NCBI GenBank assembly: GCA_017883075.1
Contig: JADGOI010000006.1
Span: 1 to 43,637, forward strand
Length of the DNA stretch: 43,637 bases
Direction of reading: 5' to 3'
Origin: Acidimicrobiales bacterium
GTDB taxonomy: Bacteria > Actinomycetota > Acidimicrobiia > Acidimicrobiales > RAAP-2
The position numbers and the translations under genes were made by a program. The notes below the pieces were generated by a model. That model was given only the letters and a program-made list of their open reading frames with translations. It was not told where the DNA came from and ran no database searches. This document shows, piece by piece, positions 43,147-43,637 of the stretch; the first letter of the stretch is position 1, and each line of letters begins with the position of its first letter.

Positions 43147-43637
43147 TCACTCTTGTTTCGGGAAGTGTCCTGGTCGATCCGGTGGCGGCTGAGGCTTGAC
43201 CGGATCGGCAACGGGCGGCACCCATTGCCACGTGCCGGGTCCGCCAGTTAGTTCGAAGCCTTTGTGGGTGCGTAGATAGTGGTGATGCCCGCAGAGGCGG
43301 GCCAGATTCCACATCGAGGCCGGCCCGTCCTGGCAAAAGGGCACGATCCGGTGGTCGATCTCCAACCCGGTAGCCACGTCACATCCGGGGACCACACAGG
43401 TGGGGTCCCGCTCCATCAGGGCGATCTTCAACGCGGCAGGTATCGCCCGGCCCAGGTGACAGATGGTGGTCACGTCGATCCCGTTGGTGATGACCAGATG
43501 GCAGAGGGCGTCTCCCATCAGGTCGGTGGCTGTCTCGACCGGGATGGGGCCCACCCCTGGGATCTCACAGATCCGGCCATCCCCTATGACCCCGGTCCGC
43601 AGGGCATCGAGATCGACCCGGACATGGACACTGGCCC
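43147..43637 (-). CDS. HNH endonuclease domain protein, 13E12/DUF222 type (5' end outside window)
   Basis: The visible 162 residues run leftward from the window edge to a TGA at 43149-43147 and hold the C-terminal HNH domain: CVVPGCDVATGLEIDHRIVPF, then LARLCGHHHYLRTHKGF with the His residues of the nuclease/zinc site. Upstream, VHVRVDLDALRTGVIGDGRI and GPIPVETATDLMGDAL are typical of the REP13E12/DUF222 family, which is multicopy in actinobacteria. The frame is open past the edge, so the gene starts further right. Such genes may be mobile or selfish, but activity is not known. Confidence 0.85.
   Translation of the reverse strand, partial: ASVHVRVDLDALRTGVIGDGRICEIPGVGPIPVETATDLMGDALCHLVITNGIDVTTICHLGRAIPAALKIALMERDPTCVVPGCDVATGLEIDHRIVPFCQDGPASMWNLARLCGHHHYLRTHKGFELTGGPGTWQWVPPVADPVKPQPPPDRPGHFPKQE

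Overview
The window looks like chromosomal DNA of a high-GC actinobacterium, most likely class Acidimicrobiia. This is inference: no rRNA is present. The signs are F420-type luciferase-like oxidoreductases, a mycothiol-dependent-type maleylpyruvate isomerase family protein, a class II DAHP synthase, a DUF5679 miniprotein, and secreted proteins built of 42-residue YW(L/E)VASDGGIFxFG repeats, which I associate with that class. Many starts lack a Shine-Dalgarno sequence and instead have a TAnnnT -10 box 6-7 nt upstream, as expected for leaderless transcripts.

Layout. 1-600: remnants of a gene end and a transposase start, then tRNA-Lys, tRNA-His and tRNA-Arg. 0.9-6.4 kb: an F420-type oxidoreductase, a histidine-kinase remnant, and a surface-glycosylation block (a stand-alone GtrA gene facing a GT2-GtrA fusion translationally coupled to an ArnT-like membrane glycosyltransferase). 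6.4-10.7 kb: a secreted FG-GAP/42-residue-repeat protein, then parA-like ATPase, zinc-ribbon protein and DedA gene on one strand. 10.7-15.7 kb: MBL-fold hydrolase, tRNA-Pro, Ppx/GppA, DUF5679, glutathione peroxidase, MDMPI-family protein and a short probable regulator. 15.8-21.1 kb: protein quality control (tig, clpP, clpX), folC and ndk. 21.2-26.0 kb: the cell-elongation genes mreB, mreC, mreD and mrdA.

26.0-34.2 kb: a decayed DUF2344 gene, then rne/rng, rplU, rpmA, a tyrosine phosphatase, obgE, proB and proA. 34.2-37.5 kb: MoxR ATPase, CoxE-type VWA protein and a histidine phosphatase, coupled to the end of proA. 37.5-41.7 kb: a secreted repeat/DUF1906 protein, class II DAHP synthase and a second F420-type oxidoreductase, the last two divergent from a 37-bp gap. 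41.7-43.0 kb: nadD, a one-helix membrane protein and rsfS. The right edge holds the 3' part of a 13E12-type HNH endonuclease gene.

Most of the window is core metabolism and cell biology in familiar actinobacterial order, with departures. rodA is absent between mrdA and rne, the radical-SAM partner of DUF2344 is not visible, valS is absent between clpX and folC, and about 7.4 kb separates proA from nadD. No CRISPR array, prophage or complete insertion sequence was seen. The best candidates for something undescribed are the ParA/zinc-ribbon pair, the 42-residue repeat proteins, and the compact leaderless promoter architecture.
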